Under the pieces are notes generated by a model that was not told the DNA's origin, ran no database searches, and worked only from the letters and a program-made list of their open reading frames with translations. Of a stretch of 16,617 nucleotides of DNA, positions 15,780 to 16,617 are shown in pieces. Both the position numbers and the translations under genes were made by a program. Source of the stretch: DATIJJ01 sp039936115 (GTDB taxonomy: Bacteria; Pseudomonadota; Gammaproteobacteria; DSM-16500); the NCBI GenBank assembly GCA_039936115.1, contig JBDTIZ010000118.1:1-16617 (forward strand), read 5' to 3'. Numbering within the stretch: position 1 is the stretch's first letter; every line of letters begins with the position of its first letter.

Positions 15780-16496
15780 ATGTTAAGCAGTGAAAATTAT
15801 GCAATTGATTTAATAAAAACCGCAAGACAGGTATTTATTCAATCGGATAAATATCCTGTTAAGTCATTGAATGGGCCTGTTAAGTTATTTAGTAAAAAGA
15901 TTAATGGTGAAACATATCGAGTTTTTGGGGTTAAAAAAGACGATCAAAAAGAAATTGACTTTGATAAGTTAAGGCAAGAAATTTCATATGAATTAGCTTT
16001 TAATAAAACACAAACATTTGTCCAAATTATTGGAGATTCTAACTGCTTCGGTCAACAGGAAACTGATTTTTGTCGTAGATATTTATCTGAATATTTAGAG
16101 CACGATAAAGAGTGTATTGTGTTATATGGATTTACGGGAAATCTCTCTGATGATGGTAATCGAGCAGATACAAATGCACTTCTTGCAGAATGGTTAGACC
16201 AACATCCTGAGAGAGCTAATAATGTTATAGCGAATGTTGTAGATGAGCACACAATTACAGCTATCGAGAAATGGGGATGTACAGTTTCATCGAATGTTAA
16301 AAATTATTTTCTTGTCTATACCGATGAGCTAACACCAACAGTAAAATTTGGCGATGATACACCATCATCAGATGGCTTAAGCAATAAGGCTTGTTGTTTA
16401 AGGGGTGGAGTTTTATCCTTGCGACAGATACTAGCCATGCTAAATGATAACGTACTTATTAATTGTGTCGTTGGCTTAAGATCAGAAGGTCTATAA
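15780..16496 (+). CDS. unrecognised protein with Rossmann-like pattern, possibly truncated
   Basis: The 238-residue frame starts 22 bases after the nucleoside hydrolase gene, so it is in the same transcript. The family is not recognised. The middle shows alternating strands and helices: FVQIIGDSNCFG, ETDFCRRYLSEYLEHD, CIVLYGFTGNLSDDGNRADT, NALLAEWLDQ, NNVIANVVDEHTITAIEKWG, KNYFLVYTDE. A glycine-bearing GDSN loop and a YGFTG...G turn stand after strands, as in nucleotide-binding Rossmann folds such as the SLOG group. A SLOG-like, nucleotide- or NAD-derived-ligand domain is therefore a guess. The ribosome site is weak. The stop codon (16494-16496) is directly followed by the left end of an insertion sequence. 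Unlike its two neighbours it has no C-terminal hydrophobic tail, so an original C-terminus may be lost. Confidence 0.75.
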   Translation: MLSSENYAIDLIKTARQVFIQSDKYPVKSLNGPVKLFSKKINGETYRVFGVKKDDQKEIDFDKLRQEISYELAFNKTQTFVQIIGDSNCFGQQETDFCRRYLSEYLEHDKECIVLYGFTGNLSDDGNRADTNALLAEWLDQHPERANNVIANVVDEHTITAIEKWGCTVSSNVKNYFLVYTDELTPTVKFGDDTPSSDGLSNKACCLRGGVLSLRQILAMLNDNVLINCVVGLRSEGL

Positions 16497-16547
16497 TGAC
16501 CCCCGCAATTTAGACCACACAAGCTGAAAAATTTAGGCCATAATAGC

Positions 16548-16560
16548 CCTCCCGTGGAGG
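16548..16560 (+). promoter_or_regulatory. hairpin covering the transposase ribosome site
   Basis: CCTCC-CGT-GGAGG is a perfect 5-bp stem whose right arm is the GGAGG ribosome site, 5 bases before the ATG at 16566. It would hide the site on long read-through transcripts, a device known in insertion sequences for limiting activation from outside promoters. The pairing is seen; the role is inferred. Confidence 0.5.
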
Positions 16561-16565
16561 ATAAA

Positions 16566-16617
16566 ATGGCTCGACACAGAAAGTGGTTACCCTCACTTAA
16601 ATTTGAAATTGCATTAT
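16566..16617 (+). CDS. transposase OrfA-like N-terminus, partial
   Basis: Only 17 codons are in the window: MARHRKWLPSLKFEIAL. A basic start followed by (S)-x-K-F-E-(I/V)-A-L matches the beginning of IS3-type OrfA proteins (commonly ...KFKFEVALEALKG...), which carry a DNA-binding helix-turn-helix. A strong GGAGG ribosome site precedes it. The rest lies outside the window. Confidence 0.6.
   Translation, partial: MARHRKWLPSLKFEIAL

Larger units (their letters stand above)
16497..16617 (+). mobile_element. left end of an IS3-like insertion sequence (partial)
   Basis: From TGACCCCCGCAATTTAGACC at 16497 the sequence changes character: a TG-started, C-rich end with a short leader and the beginning of a transposase-like gene at 16566. 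IS3-family ends start with TG. The right end and target duplication lie beyond the window, so boundaries and family are provisional. Confidence 0.6.

Noticed and set aside
1..16617. CRISPR arrays, tRNA or rRNA genes, integrase or phage genes
   Set aside because: No regularly spaced repeats, cloverleaf-like sequence, rRNA motifs or phage-type proteins were seen anywhere in the window by eye.

Overview
The window is AT-rich DNA (roughly mid-30s % GC by eye, not computed) from a Gram-negative bacterium. It encodes a signal-peptide-bearing outer-membrane barrel, two PAS/LuxR-type regulators of the sort that are abundant in Legionellales, and a 1,974-residue ankyrin/TPR protein of the kind amoeba- and host-associated intracellular bacteria export. 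A Legionella/Berkiella/Coxiella-like gammaproteobacterium fits best. This is inferred from gene style; there is no rRNA or other marker to prove it.

Left part (1-4571). A truncated amino-acid permease of the APC family runs off the left edge on the minus strand. A plus-strand unit follows: a 54-residue membrane peptide, a ~11-helix ABC-2-like permease and its ATPase, the last two overlapping by 4 bases. A minus-strand outer-membrane beta-barrel gene is convergent with it. After that come about 800 bases without an intact gene, holding a REP-like inverted repeat and the decayed remains of a small membrane protein gene.

Centre (4552-12772). Three genes all read on the minus strand: a LuxR-type regulator with a ligand-domain-like N-terminus (12772->11834), the giant ankyrin/TPR protein (11516->5592) and a PAS-LuxR regulator (5256->4552).

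Right part (12876-16617). Divergent from the first regulator is a plus-strand three-gene cassette: an HD-like predicted phosphohydrolase (538 aa), a nucleoside hydrolase (400 aa, GTG start) and an unrecognised protein with a Rossmann-like pattern (238 aa). The first two proteins are unrelated in their bodies but end in a similar C-terminal module: Lys-Lys, one hydrophobic helix, Tyr-x-Ser-Ser or similar, then a Pro-rich tail. The third gene stops exactly where an IS3-like insertion sequence begins, so it may have lost its own tail.

The strongest new signal is regulatory. The giant ankyrin gene and the three-gene cassette each have a ~19-bp dyad (a perfect ATCCGTAT-AAA-ATACGGAT in one, 16/19 identical in the other). 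In both, exactly 21 bases separate the dyad from a TACA(A/G)T -10 box, so the dyad centre lies near -43. This is the geometry of LuxR-type activation. The LuxR-type gene lying between the two targets is the obvious candidate regulator. The proposed picture is a co-regulated set of a candidate secreted ankyrin effector plus membrane-tailed nucleotide/nucleoside-processing enzymes. The layout and motifs are seen; the regulon and the host-facing role are inferred.
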